Positions 34,874 through 44,787 of a DNA stretch of 64,000 nt are shown here, one piece after another. Under the pieces are notes generated by a model. That model searched no databases and was not told where the DNA came from. It worked only from the letters and a program-made list of their open reading frames with translations. Source of the DNA: Planctomycetaceae bacterium (GTDB lineage Bacteria > Planctomycetota > Planctomycetia > Planctomycetales > Planctomycetaceae); the NCBI GenBank assembly GCA_018699955.1, contig JABISG010000034.1, positions 58,757 to 122,756 of the forward strand, written 5' to 3'. Both the position numbers and the translations under genes were made by a program. Positions within the stretch are counted from its first letter, which is position 1. Each line of letters starts with the position of its first letter.

Positions 34874-37423
34874 ATGCAAAAACCGTTCGCTTGTCTATGC
34901 CTCGTCGTTCTTCTTCACGTTCATATCGCCGCCGCCGAAGAACCGTTTCGAGCTGCGGCTGACCGCCCGGTTGATATTACGCACATCAAACTGAACGTCG
35001 ATGTGTCACTCAAAAAGAAGCAACTGGCCGGAACGGCAACCATCGACCTGATTCCGCTAAGGTCGGTAGGGACTATTCGTTTCGATGCCATCGACTTCGA
35101 GGTGTCCGGCGTGACGGCATCACAAGCCGACAGCGAGCAGGAACTCAAGTTGCCGTTCGACAACACGGGTAAGGAACTGATCCTGACATTTCCCCAGCAA
35201 CTTGCGATGGGCAGCCGCTGGCGGGTGGAAATCAGTTATCGCGTCCGCGATCCGAAAGCGGGGCTGCACTTTTTCGGGCCATCGAAAACCGAACCGGATG
35301 TCCCCTGGATGGCCTGGACGCAGGGCGAAGCGGAATCGAATCGCTATTGGTTCCCCTGTTTCGACCATCCGAACGAGCGACAAACGACCGAAATCATCGC
35401 CACCGTCGATTCGCGTTTTGAAGTCCTCTCGAACGGCACGCAGCTTTCCAAGAAGAAGAAACCGGGCGGCATGGTCTGCTGTCATTGGTCGCAGAAGAAA
35501 CCCCATGTTGCTTATTTAGTCACGCTGGTGGTGGGCGAATTTGCGATTGGCCGCGATGAATGGCGCGGCAAGCCAGTGCTGTACTACGCACCGCCCGATC
35601 GCGCAGCAGACATCGATCGCTCATTCGGACGGACGAAGGAGATGCTCGACTTTTTCAGCAACCGATTCGGAATCGAGTATCCCTGGCCCAAGTACGCTCA
35701 GGTCGTCGTCGAACAATTCACCGCCGGCGGAATGGAAAACACCAGCGCCACAACACTGAATCAAATGGTGATGCACGACGAACGGGCGATGCTTGACGGC
35801 TCGCCCGATTGGCTCATCGCCCACGAACTCGGTCACCAATGGTGGGGCGACCTGGTGACCTGCAAAGACTGGTCGCACCTTTGGCTCAACGAAGGCTTTG
35901 CGACCTACTGCGAAGTAATGTGGGCCGAACACAAGGAGGGAACTGACATCCGCGATTACCGTTTGTTGGAGAAAAGCCGGTCGGCGCGCTCCGGACCGGC
36001 GCTCAAACGGCCCATCGTCGATCGCCAGTATTCCAGCCCGGGATCGATGTTCGATTCGCGAGCCTACCCCAAAGGGGGATGGGTGTTACATATGTTGCGG
36101 CGGCGCGTTGGCGATGATGCGTTCTTCCAGGCGCTGCAGCGGTATGGCACGGTGTACGGTTACCAGACCGTCGAAACGTCCGACATTCGCAAGTCGATGG
36201 AACGGTTGCTGGGAATTTCACTGGAACGATTCTTCTACGATTGGACCGAGCGGCCCGGACATCCGGAACTGACCGTCAAAACAACTTACGACGCGGCCGA
36301 TGGTCTCGCTCGCATTTCCATCGAGCAAACCCAGAAGGCCGACGCGTTTCATTTTCCGCTCGCGATTGAAATCCGTTGCGACGGCAGCGATCAGCCGGTG
36401 GCAATCACGAAACGGATCACCGAAAAGACGCTGACGATGTACGTGCCGGTTCCGGGTCGGCCGAAACTCGTGCGGATCGATCCCGAGTTCTCACTGCTCT
36501 GCAGTTTGAAAGAAGAGAAGTCTCGCAAGTTGTGGGCCGCGCAATTGACGGCCCCCACCATCGCCGAACGCGTTCGTGCGCTCGAACACTTTGCCGAGAG
36601 CAAAACCGATGCCGACCGGGAACTCGTCCGCGGCGTCCTTGAAAGCGACGCGTTTTTCGGCGTACGCGTCGAGGCCGCCAAATCGCTGGCCCGATCCGGC
36701 GGAAACGTTTCGCGCGATGCGTTGATTGCCGCACTGAAGCAACCCGAGGCGCGTGTTCGTGCCGCCTGTGTTGTCGGGCTGGGCAAGTTTGTTGGCGACG
36801 AAACGGTCACGCGCGAGTTGACTGAGCGACTAACAAGAGGGGACCGTTCCTACAAAGTGGAAGCTGCATTGCTGTCATCGCTCACTGCCGTCGCCAAGTC
36901 GGCACCGCTCGATGTGTTGCTTACTTCGCTGAACAAGCCGTCGCATCGCGATGTGATCCGCACGGCGGCACTGCGTTCGCTGGGGACGATTCCGAATGAG
37001 CAAGCACTGAAAACGCTCGGCGAATGGAGCACGCCCGGCCATCCGCGGGCCTGCCGCATCGCCGCCATCGCGTCGCTTGCCAAGTGCGTCAAGAACAGTG
37101 AATTCACACCGACTAACCGGCAACAAACCCTCGAACAATTGCTGGGGTTCACCGTAGGCGACCGGCCGAGAATTCGCCGTGCCGCCGTGTCCGCCATCGC
37201 AGACTTCGGTCCGTTGGCGGAATCGGCCCGGGCAAAGCTGATCGCAATCGCAGAACACGATGCTGACCGCAGGACTCGGCTTGCGGCAGAAAACGCGATC
37301 AAGAAACTCGATCAGAACGCACCATCCAAAGGTGACCTCGCCAAGCTTCGCAAAGAACTCGAAGCCCTCCGCAAGCGGAATGCCGAGTTGGAGAATCGCC
37401 TGAAGAAACTCGAAGCAAAGTGA
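34874..37423 (+). CDS. M1-family metallopeptidase with HEAT-repeat and coiled-coil C-terminus
   Basis: An 849-residue zinc aminopeptidase of the APN type from ATG 34874. A signal peptide (to about residue 21) indicates export. The substrate-binding AGGMEN is followed by the zinc motif HELGHQWWGD (His317, His321) and the downstream glutamate in LWLNEGFATY. The roughly 300 residues after the catalytic core are helical HEAT-like repeats (for example EARVRAACVVGLGKFVGDE), ending in a coiled coil (DLAKLRKELEALRKRNAEL). It is the first of three peptidase genes in tandem. The longer frame from 34733 starts in the repeat and is not used. Confidence 0.93.
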   Translation: MQKPFACLCLVVLLHVHIAAAEEPFRAAADRPVDITHIKLNVDVSLKKKQLAGTATIDLIPLRSVGTIRFDAIDFEVSGVTASQADSEQELKLPFDNTGKELILTFPQQLAMGSRWRVEISYRVRDPKAGLHFFGPSKTEPDVPWMAWTQGEAESNRYWFPCFDHPNERQTTEIIATVDSRFEVLSNGTQLSKKKKPGGMVCCHWSQKKPHVAYLVTLVVGEFAIGRDEWRGKPVLYYAPPDRAADIDRSFGRTKEMLDFFSNRFGIEYPWPKYAQVVVEQFTAGGMENTSATTLNQMVMHDERAMLDGSPDWLIAHELGHQWWGDLVTCKDWSHLWLNEGFATYCEVMWAEHKEGTDIRDYRLLEKSRSARSGPALKRPIVDRQYSSPGSMFDSRAYPKGGWVLHMLRRRVGDDAFFQALQRYGTVYGYQTVETSDIRKSMERLLGISLERFFYDWTERPGHPELTVKTTYDAADGLARISIEQTQKADAFHFPLAIEIRCDGSDQPVAITKRITEKTLTMYVPVPGRPKLVRIDPEFSLLCSLKEEKSRKLWAAQLTAPTIAERVRALEHFAESKTDADRELVRGVLESDAFFGVRVEAAKSLARSGGNVSRDALIAALKQPEARVRAACVVGLGKFVGDETVTRELTERLTRGDRSYKVEAALLSSLTAVAKSAPLDVLLTSLNKPSHRDVIRTAALRSLGTIPNEQALKTLGEWSTPGHPRACRIAAIASLAKCVKNSEFTPTNRQQTLEQLLGFTVGDRPRIRRAAVSAIADFGPLAESARAKLIAIAEHDADRRTRLAAENAIKKLDQNAPSKGDLAKLRKELEALRKRNAELENRLKKLEAK

Positions 37424-37536
37424 CACGCAAGCTGCCGTCCTTTGCCGGTCCCGCGAAATGGCCTTCTGTCGATCCCCCGGTGCCGTCAATTAGACTCCTG
37501 CCGTCACTTAAAATTGCGGAATAGGAAACGCCCCGA

Positions 37537-39879
37537 ATGGAATCCCACTTGATAGATATTCTGGAGTTACTGATGGATTTCGATTTGCCCGCGGTCGGCC
37601 TGCCGTTCGCTCTTTGTACGCTGGCTGTCCTGGCAAGTGTCTCGCAAACAACCGAGGCCGATGAAACGCAACCGGACGAACCGACCTTGAGCATCGACCG
37701 CATCTATAGCGGCGATGAATTCAAAGGCAAGACGGTCTCGGCGCGATGGCTGAAAGATGGCGACCATTACACAACGCTCGAAACGTCGGCCGATCATAAA
37801 CAACGGCACGACATCGTTCGCCACGATCCCGCCACCGGAAAAACGCACGTCGCCGTCGCGGCGGCCGACCTGATTCCACCGGGGGAATCGACGCCACTGA
37901 AGATTGAAGATTACGCGTGGTCGAAAGATCAGGCCAAGCTGCTCGTTTACACGAATTCCAAACGCGTCTGGCGACACAACTCGCGAGGCGATTATTGGCT
38001 GCTCGATCGTTCCAGCAAACAACTTCGCAAACTCGGTGGAGACGCGAAACCGTCAACGTTGATGTTCGCCAAACTCTCGCCCGATGCAGAACACGTTGCC
38101 TACGTTCGCGAGGGAGAAATTTACGTCGAGGACCTGTTCGATCACACCGTCAAGCGTCTGACCCACGCCGAAAGCAGCGAAGTTATCAACGGCACCACCG
38201 ACTGGGTTTACGAAGAGGAATTCGGCCTCCGCGACGGGTTCCGCTGGAGCCCCGACGGCTCTGCGATTGCGTACTGGCAAATCGATATTCGCGGCGTGCA
38301 AAAGTTTCCGCTCGTCAACAATACCGACTCGCTGTACCCGAAGGTAAAATGGTTTCCGTATCCCAAAGTCGGCCAGCGCAATTCCGATTGCCGCGTGGGA
38401 GTGGTGAATTGTGCATCGACAGAGACGACCTGGATCGAACTGCCGGGAGAATCGCGGGAGCACTATGTTCCCAAAATGCAGTGGGCCGAGAATTCTGATG
38501 AACTACTCCTGCAACAGCTGAATCGTCTTCAAAATACGAACCGCGTTTTTCTCGCCGATGTCGGCACCGGCAAATCGACGTCGATTCTGACCGAAACCGA
38601 TGACGCATGGATTGACGTCAACGACGAACTGAAATGGATCGACGATGGCAACCAATTTACCTGGCTCAGCGACCGGGATGGCTGGCGGCACGTCTATTTG
38701 GCGCCGCGATCGGGCGGCGACTTAACGCTCGTCACGCCGGGCGAATTCGATGTGATTCGGCTGCTGCATGTCGATGAAAAGGCCGACTGGCTGTACTTCA
38801 TTGCCTCGCCCGACGATGCCTCGCAGCGATTCCTGTATCGCGTTCATCTGGACGGACGCGACCTGCAGCGTGTTACGCCATCGAAACTCGAAGGAACACA
38901 CAGTTATCAGTTTTCATCGAATTCACAGTGGGCGATCCATCGTGCTTCGCGATCCGGCGAACCGTCGTCGTCGGAATTGATTGCGGTTTCCGACCACTCC
39001 AGTGTTCGCGTTCTCGAAGACAACACAAAACTCAAGACGAAACTGCAAACGCTCGACAGCAGCCCAACGGAATTCTTTCGCGTCGAAATCGGCGACGGCG
39101 TTGAACTGGATGCGTGGTGCATCAAACCGCCCAATTTTGATCCGCAGGGAAGTTATCCTTTGTTGGTTTACGTCTACGGCGAACCGGCCGGCCAAACGGT
39201 CGTCGATCGTTGGGGCGGCAGTTCGTATTTGTGGCATCTCATGATGGCACAAAAAGGTTACGTCGTCATGAGCTTCGATAATCGCGGCACGAAGTCGCCG
39301 CGCGGCAGAGCGTGGCGAAAGAGCATCTACCGCAAGATCGGTATCATCGCACCGCAAGATCAGGCGGCAGCCGTCGAGTCGGTTCTCAAAGAACGGCCCT
39401 ATCTCGACAAAGCACGCGTGGGCATTTGGGGATGGAGCGGCGGAGGTTCGTCCAGCCTGCATGCGATCTTCAAATACCCCAAACTGTACCGCACGGCCAT
39501 CGCCATCGCGCCGGTTCCCAATCAACGATACTACGACACGATTTACCAGGAACGATACATGGGGCTGCCCGAATCCAACGTCGAAGGCTTCCTGCAGGGG
39601 TCTCCGATCAACTTCGCGAAAAACCTCGAAGGCGACTTGCTGCTGATCCACGGCACCGGCGATGACAACTGCCACTACCAGACGATGGAGATGCTGATCG
39701 ACGAACTGATCGCACACAACAAACAATTCCAGATGATGGCCTACCCCAACCGCACACACGCAATCAGAGAACGCAAAAACACGTCGCGGCATCTACGCGC
39801 TTTGATGACAAACTTCCTGCTGCAAACTCTCCCGCTCGATTCGCAAGCAAAGCCTGCGATTGTAGAAACCGCGAAGTGA
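37537..39879 (+). CDS. Dipeptidyl-peptidase IV-type S9 serine peptidase
   Basis: A 780-residue protein with an N-terminal beta-propeller and a C-terminal alpha/beta-hydrolase domain. The DPP-IV glutamate motif is DWVYEEEFGL. The catalytic Ser634 is in GWSGGGSS, the acid in GTGDDNCHY (Asp709/710) and the His741 in NRTHAIRE. A hydrophobic segment near residue 25 is a likely signal peptide, so it acts outside the cytoplasm on proline-containing peptides. ATG 37573 is an alternative start giving the hydrophobic n-region closer to the terminus. It follows the M1 gene by 113 bp, suggesting coordinated peptide digestion. Confidence 0.93.
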   Translation: MESHLIDILELLMDFDLPAVGLPFALCTLAVLASVSQTTEADETQPDEPTLSIDRIYSGDEFKGKTVSARWLKDGDHYTTLETSADHKQRHDIVRHDPATGKTHVAVAAADLIPPGESTPLKIEDYAWSKDQAKLLVYTNSKRVWRHNSRGDYWLLDRSSKQLRKLGGDAKPSTLMFAKLSPDAEHVAYVREGEIYVEDLFDHTVKRLTHAESSEVINGTTDWVYEEEFGLRDGFRWSPDGSAIAYWQIDIRGVQKFPLVNNTDSLYPKVKWFPYPKVGQRNSDCRVGVVNCASTETTWIELPGESREHYVPKMQWAENSDELLLQQLNRLQNTNRVFLADVGTGKSTSILTETDDAWIDVNDELKWIDDGNQFTWLSDRDGWRHVYLAPRSGGDLTLVTPGEFDVIRLLHVDEKADWLYFIASPDDASQRFLYRVHLDGRDLQRVTPSKLEGTHSYQFSSNSQWAIHRASRSGEPSSSELIAVSDHSSVRVLEDNTKLKTKLQTLDSSPTEFFRVEIGDGVELDAWCIKPPNFDPQGSYPLLVYVYGEPAGQTVVDRWGGSSYLWHLMMAQKGYVVMSFDNRGTKSPRGRAWRKSIYRKIGIIAPQDQAAAVESVLKERPYLDKARVGIWGWSGGGSSSLHAIFKYPKLYRTAIAIAPVPNQRYYDTIYQERYMGLPESNVEGFLQGSPINFAKNLEGDLLLIHGTGDDNCHYQTMEMLIDELIAHNKQFQMMAYPNRTHAIRERKNTSRHLRALMTNFLLQTLPLDSQAKPAIVETAK

Positions 39880-39955
39880 ACTCGCAGTCGCAAAACAGGC
39901 AGACCCCGAAGACTCGCGGACCAATCACCACAAATGGAAATGGGATTCGACAGAC

Positions 39956-41116
39956 ATGACCGACCCGCACGAGGCAAAGATTTGTGCCGGTGTTCCGGCG
40001 ATGAACAATACGCTGTTCTGGCGGATCGGGTTCATGGTGGGTGACCCGGTCGCCTGTGTTGAGTTTCCAACCGATGGCGGCTCGCGAAGTGTGCTGTTGC
40101 TGCGCGACATTGAGATGCAGCGAGCGCGAAAAACGGCGCGAGTCGATCAGGTGGGTTGCCCGGCCGACTTCGCGCCGGAAGGCGGACTGTCCGGTGACCG
40201 AGAGACGGCCACTGCACAGGCTGCCGCCGAATGCCTTCGACGCGAAGGCGTGACAACAGTCATCGCGGATAGAACCTTGCCTCTCATCTTCGCCGAGTTT
40301 CTCTCGCGGGCCGGCATCGAAGTGAAATGCGATACTGAACTCTGGGTCGCCGAGCGCCGGCAAAAAAGTGGCGAGGAAATTGAACACCTGCGCGAATCGC
40401 AACGCGTGACCGAACAGGCGATGCGATACGCGTGCGAAATGGTCGCGACGGCCGAGGCGCGATCCAGCGGCGTTCTGTTTCACGACGGTGAACCGTTGAC
40501 GTCCGAACGCGTGCGCGTCCTGATCGATCATTTTCTGATGGACCTGGGATACATCAATCCCAGATCCATCGTCGCCGGCGGCCCGATTGGAGCCGACTGC
40601 CATGATTACGGCACGGGTGAACTGCTGACGGGAACACCGGTGATCATCGATATTTTTCCTCGAAATCAAAGCACCAAGTACTGGGGCGACTGCACTCGCA
40701 CCGTGGTTCACGGCGAGGTCCCCGATGCGATTCAGGCGATGCATACAACCGTGCGGAAGGCGAAAGCCGCCGGAGAGGCCGCCGTTGCTCCCTGTGTGAC
40801 CGGAGAAGAGGTCCACCGGGCGACGATTGCTGTCATCAAGGAAGACGGCTTCGAGACGGGCCTGCCGGATGATGATTCCCCCGTTTCCTACTGCGCCATG
40901 ACACACGGCACCGGACACGGCGTGGGGTTAGACGTCCACGAGCCACCGCTGCTCGACTTCAAAGGCCCCGAACTATTGCTGGGCGATGCACTCACAATCG
41001 AACCGGGCCTCTACCGCCGCGACCTGGGCGGCGTCCGCGTCGAAGACATGGTGGTGGTGACGGCGGACGGTTGCATTAACTTGAATGAATTGAGCGAAGG
41101 GTTGACGTGGAAATAG
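39956..41116 (+). CDS. M24-family metallopeptidase (Xaa-Pro aminopeptidase-like)
   Basis: A 386-residue cytoplasmic creatinase-fold peptidase. Metal ligands are visible in order: IIDIFP, WGDCTRTV, THGTGHGVGLDVHE, IEPGLY and VRVEDMVVV, the full two-metal site of the pita-bread fold. The N-terminal domain (to about residue 145) is the creatinase-type subdomain. No signal peptide is present. It probably finishes Pro-containing peptides released by the DPP-IV-like enzyme. The gap to the preceding gene is 76 bp. Confidence 0.92.
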   Translation: MTDPHEAKICAGVPAMNNTLFWRIGFMVGDPVACVEFPTDGGSRSVLLLRDIEMQRARKTARVDQVGCPADFAPEGGLSGDRETATAQAAAECLRREGVTTVIADRTLPLIFAEFLSRAGIEVKCDTELWVAERRQKSGEEIEHLRESQRVTEQAMRYACEMVATAEARSSGVLFHDGEPLTSERVRVLIDHFLMDLGYINPRSIVAGGPIGADCHDYGTGELLTGTPVIIDIFPRNQSTKYWGDCTRTVVHGEVPDAIQAMHTTVRKAKAAGEAAVAPCVTGEEVHRATIAVIKEDGFETGLPDDDSPVSYCAMTHGTGHGVGLDVHEPPLLDFKGPELLLGDALTIEPGLYRRDLGGVRVEDMVVVTADGCINLNELSEGLTWK

Positions 41117-41287
41117 TGCGGTCAGGGCAACGTCCACCCACTGCGTTTTTGCTTGCGGTGTTCAATTTCACTGCGGAAATAACCGTTGAACCCGACGATC
41201 TTGGCCATTGCCGTGCCAGCTCCCCGCCACTTCGCTTCACTGAAACCGAAAGGATGCAGTTGTCGGCGCTAACCCGTGTCGGCTCTG

Positions 41288-42916
41288 TTACGTCTCGGTC
41301 TTCTCTTCCATCCGTTTCAAGTTTCCCCGGACGAGTTCCAGCAGTTCGTTGGGGAGCGTAATCACCCAGACGTTGTCCTCGCCCGCTTGCGGCGTGAACT
41401 CAAGCGAATTGCGAAGTTCCTCCTGCTTCTGCTTGCGCTCTTCGATCAACCGTTCTATGTCTGCGCGTGAATTTCCGCGTGCAAAGAGTGCCTGCATGCT
41501 GTTTCGGCTTGGGTCCGACCGACCGCGGTAATCGATGCCTTCGGAGAAGTAGGCTCCCAGCATTTCAAGGCTTTGAATCTCCGGCCTGTCTTCCGCGTTC
41601 CGTGCCGGTAGCGCGACGGCCAGATTGACCAGTCGGAACTTGGTACCGGTCCATTGCAGTTGCCGGTTGAAATTCAGTTCCTCATTTCCAATCAGGAAGT
41701 TGACCGTGCGGTACTTGGTTGGGCCTTGATCCTGAGCGGAACTGGGTTGGAATCGGGAATTCTGATCTCTCTCCCGGAAGAAAATATCGTTCCGTCCACG
41801 AGTGAAGGAACCACCGATCTGGTCCGTCGGTTTGTATGCACGAAAATCTCCTCGATGCTCGGCGAATTGTCCTGTTATGTCGATGATGACCCGCGATGCG
41901 ATGTTGGTCCGGTCGGAACTGCCGCGTCTGCTGGAGAAACGGCTCGAAGCCGAGGGGCCGAACGTACTTCGCCAACTTGAGCCAGTCCACATGACTGGCG
42001 TTTCACGCCACTGCTTGAAACTGCGGAAATCCTGATTGACGTCGGCGACCACCCAGAGTTTCTTGTCGCGAAGATCATCGGGCCATTCGACTTTGAGCGT
42101 CAGCGCATGCTTCTCTGGTGGCGATGGCGGAGCAACAACGGTTTTCATCAACTCCTGCCCCGGCTTGACGGTAATCGTCAGTTCCAACGTCTCCTGCCAG
42201 GGAGTCGTCAGGTACAAAGAATAATTGCCCGTGCGTCGTAAACCAAAATCAATCATGCCGTCGGCCCCGGAAGTCTTCGTCACCAAGACAGTCTGCGGCG
42301 GGTCGGAATCGTTTCGACGGTAGAGCATCGCCTCGACGCCTTCCAGCGGCGGGCCGTTTTCATCGTCAGCCGCCACGCGGAGCTTCACTCCGTTCCATTC
42401 CAATGACTTCGGCTGCGCCGGGGCCGAGACACGTTCGAGTTGATCCAACAATGCCTGATTGGAAACTCGGTTCTGTTCGATCAGGGCGTTGTTGGCCGCC
42501 TTCTGCTGGGCGAGCAGGTCTTCGTTTGACTGTTTGCTGGTGGCGACAAGGGTGTTGTAGGCCTCGGTTGTCTGGGTGACGATGTCGTTGGTCTGGCCTA
42601 TCATTTTCCACATCAGTCCGCAGGCGGTCAGACAGGTTGCGACCAAAACCGCCGACATCAGCATGGTGAGTCGTTGCGACATAATTTTCTCCTGCATGGC
42701 GTTGAGCCACAGTTGGCGGGCGACTGCTTGGACGTTGCCGAACCGGCCGAGGACGTTGTGTTTGGCTTCCGCTTCATCCGGGGTGAAATGCAATTCCTGC
42801 GACAGCGCGCACTGCAAATGGTCGGCCATTTCGTCGGCGATATCTTGCCGTAACGATTCCGGCTCGTCCTTGCGGGGCGCTGGAAGTTCGTCGGCGACAT
42901 GCTCAACCCACCGCAT
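41288..42916 (-). CDS. Membrane protein with HAAS-type prefix domain (PadR partner)
   Basis: A 542-residue protein from ATG 42916, overlapping the padR stop by 14 bp. The N-terminal region (LRQDIADEMADHLQCALSQE, FGNVQAVARQLW) matches the HAAS/permease-prefix domain. A membrane helix near residues 80-100 (LMSAVLVATCLTACGLMW) is followed by a helical coiled-coil stretch (about 105-160: NALIEQNRVSNQALLDQLER), then beta-rich segments and a final basic/Glu-rich helix. No catalytic motif is recognised. The presence of a paralogous module at 19530 implies a conserved signalling role. ATG 42937 is an alternative start. Confidence 0.75.
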   Translation of the reverse strand: MRWVEHVADELPAPRKDEPESLRQDIADEMADHLQCALSQELHFTPDEAEAKHNVLGRFGNVQAVARQLWLNAMQEKIMSQRLTMLMSAVLVATCLTACGLMWKMIGQTNDIVTQTTEAYNTLVATSKQSNEDLLAQQKAANNALIEQNRVSNQALLDQLERVSAPAQPKSLEWNGVKLRVAADDENGPPLEGVEAMLYRRNDSDPPQTVLVTKTSGADGMIDFGLRRTGNYSLYLTTPWQETLELTITVKPGQELMKTVVAPPSPPEKHALTLKVEWPDDLRDKKLWVVADVNQDFRSFKQWRETPVMWTGSSWRSTFGPSASSRFSSRRGSSDRTNIASRVIIDITGQFAEHRGDFRAYKPTDQIGGSFTRGRNDIFFRERDQNSRFQPSSAQDQGPTKYRTVNFLIGNEELNFNRQLQWTGTKFRLVNLAVALPARNAEDRPEIQSLEMLGAYFSEGIDYRGRSDPSRNSMQALFARGNSRADIERLIEERKQKQEELRNSLEFTPQAGEDNVWVITLPNELLELVRGNLKRMEEKTET

Positions 42917-43235
42917 GGGCCACCCCCAGCACACCATTGACGCCCGACGTGAACGCCCCCCACTCCTGCTTCTTGGCTGCGAGGGCCTTACGTCCGGCAG
43001 CGGTCAGCTTGTAATACTTGCGCCGTCGGCCGTCGGCTTTGCGCCAGTAACTCGTCAACAACTTCTGCCGCTCCAGCCGGTGCAGTGCCGGGTAGAGGCT
43101 TCCCTCCTTCAACTCGAAATCCCCGCGCGAGCGGCCGGTCACCATCTGCACGATTTCGTAGCCGTAGCTGGGGGCGGGGGCGACCACCTCCAGCAACAGC
43201 ATCTCCACGGTTCCCGTCAGCAGTTTCGATTCCAT
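42903..43235 (-). CDS. PadR-family transcriptional regulator (second module)
   Basis: A 110-residue winged-helix protein from ATG 43235. LLTGTVEMLLLEVVAPAPSYGYEIVQMV, KEGSLYPALHRLERQKLLTSYW and GRRRKYYKLTAAGRKAL are typical PadR blocks. It overlaps the following membrane-protein gene by 14 bp, so translation is coupled. Its leader holds AT-rich half-sites (43244-43290) similar to those of the first padR gene. Confidence 0.93.
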   Translation of the reverse strand: MESKLLTGTVEMLLLEVVAPAPSYGYEIVQMVTGRSRGDFELKEGSLYPALHRLERQKLLTSYWRKADGRRRKYYKLTAAGRKALAAKKQEWGAFTSGVNGVLGVAHAVG

Positions 43236-43243
43236 GTGTTTCC

Positions 43244-43290
43244 TCAATACATCGACAGATTATGCATCAATACATAACGCGACTATGCAT
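43244..43290. promoter_or_regulatory. Candidate PadR operator cluster
   Basis: A near-palindrome TATGCAT-CA-ATACATA (43261-43276) with direct repeats of TCAATACAT (43244-43252 and 43267-43275) and one more CTATGCAT half-site at 43283-43290, all upstream of the padR ATG at 43235. This is consistent with a multi-site autoregulatory region. Confidence 0.55.
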
Positions 43291-43410
43291 GGAAGTCAAG
43301 AGGCTACGTCAAAACCCGGTTGTGTGCAAACTCCGTACTGAAATACAAGGAGTGTTGTGAGCCAACAGAGGGTCTTGACAGAACTTCAAGTAGAATCCCG
43401 GAGTCGTCGC

Positions 43411-44787
43411 TTACGGTTCGCCAATGCAATAAAGTCGTTCGCTGGTGCGGACGTACATCCGGTTGCTGTGGAAGACCGGCGTGCTGATGAAATACGCCAG
43501 TGTGTTGCGGCTCACCTCTTTGTACTGACGGCCTGCCTCGATCACCAAAGTTGTGCCATCACGACTGCTGACATAAACGTACTTGCCCGCAACGCACAAA
43601 CTCGCCCACACAGGACCGCTGCCCAGATTCAGTCTCTTTCGGTAAACCGTTTGTCCGTCTGCGGCATCCAGTACGTTCAGTATGCGCCCAGTCGATACGG
43701 CGTAGACCAGCCCGTTATGAACAACGGGTGAGGCAAAAAAGGTCGATCCCTTCAGTTGAGCCTTCCATTTTGCGGACAGCTCCAGTTTGTCGCCCACCTG
43801 TGATGGAAATGGGAATGCGCCCGACCGCACACCGATGTAGTAGGCAATCCCCTCGCTGACGACCGGCGAGGCGCTTCCCAAATATGTTGAAACACGATCC
43901 AGCACCGTTCCATCCGAAACTCGAAGGATACGGCCGTTGGCGAATAGCGCCACATCGACGTCGCCGATGCGCGCATGCACGGCAGAGCCCCACGATTGTC
44001 CGTACTTCGTCCGCCACATCTGTTTTCCGGTTTTCGCGTCGAATCCGACAATCCCGTCGATATTCACGATCAGCGTCTCGCCAACCAGCAGCGGCGACGA
44101 CGTGTGTCCCCAGACCACCGATGGGTTGTCCGGCAAGACGTCGGACCAGACAAGTTTGCCTTTCAGGTCGTAGCAGACGACGACCCGGTTTCCAAAAACA
44201 GCCCAGACGTGTTCGCCGTCCGAAGTAGGCGTTGCCGTCGCATAGCCGTTGTACTCCCGTTGCGTGGCGGGCAGCGTGTACCGGGCGGCCAGCGACAACT
44301 CCTTCAATTGTTTTTCAAGCCGTTCGAATTGCAGAGTCAGCTGCGTGATTTGAGCTTCATCTTCGGCCGTCTTTTCGTCGAGATCACCGAGTTCCTCAAG
44401 CGAGGTTTGGATCGTTGCATGTCGAGGGCGTAGCTTGGCGGCGACGGCCAGTTCCGCTTCGACCGATTTCCAAAGCTCGTCGTCCGTCACATCACGATAG
44501 GCATTCTCACGGTGCCACAGCAGCTTTCCGTCAGACAGCCCAAGGCAAAGCAAACCGTACGGTTCCGAGCAAGTCAGAATCTTGTCGCCGACGATCACCG
44601 GATGAGCGTTGCTGCGGCCGGGCATCTTTGTCGACCAGATGACGTTGTCCTTAGCGGACCACTTCGTCGGCGGCGTCTGATCGAAAAACACGCCTGTCCC
44701 CGTGCCTCGCCATCCGGCAACAGACTGTCCGTAGCCTGAATCTGCAAAAAGGGCACAGCCAATTGCCAGCAATATCCGAATCTTCAT
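43411..44787 (-). CDS. Exported PQQ-type beta-propeller (BamB/quinoprotein-like) protein
   Basis: A 458-residue secreted protein with a signal peptide (to about residue 20). Several propeller blades of the WD40/PQQ type with GDKILTCSEPYGLLCLGLSDG, FDAKTGKQMWRTKYG, VLDAADGQTVYRKR and the like are visible, and a coiled-coil insertion (about 120-165) splits two blades. There is no quinohaem or PQQ-ligand set that I can confirm, so an enzymatic role is not claimed. It is a single gene, reading away from the Tat protein gene at 45202. Confidence 0.88.
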   Translation of the reverse strand: MKIRILLAIGCALFADSGYGQSVAGWRGTGTGVFFDQTPPTKWSAKDNVIWSTKMPGRSNAHPVIVGDKILTCSEPYGLLCLGLSDGKLLWHRENAYRDVTDDELWKSVEAELAVAAKLRPRHATIQTSLEELGDLDEKTAEDEAQITQLTLQFERLEKQLKELSLAARYTLPATQREYNGYATATPTSDGEHVWAVFGNRVVVCYDLKGKLVWSDVLPDNPSVVWGHTSSPLLVGETLIVNIDGIVGFDAKTGKQMWRTKYGQSWGSAVHARIGDVDVALFANGRILRVSDGTVLDRVSTYLGSASPVVSEGIAYYIGVRSGAFPFPSQVGDKLELSAKWKAQLKGSTFFASPVVHNGLVYAVSTGRILNVLDAADGQTVYRKRLNLGSGPVWASLCVAGKYVYVSSRDGTTLVIEAGRQYKEVSRNTLAYFISTPVFHSNRMYVRTSERLYCIGEP

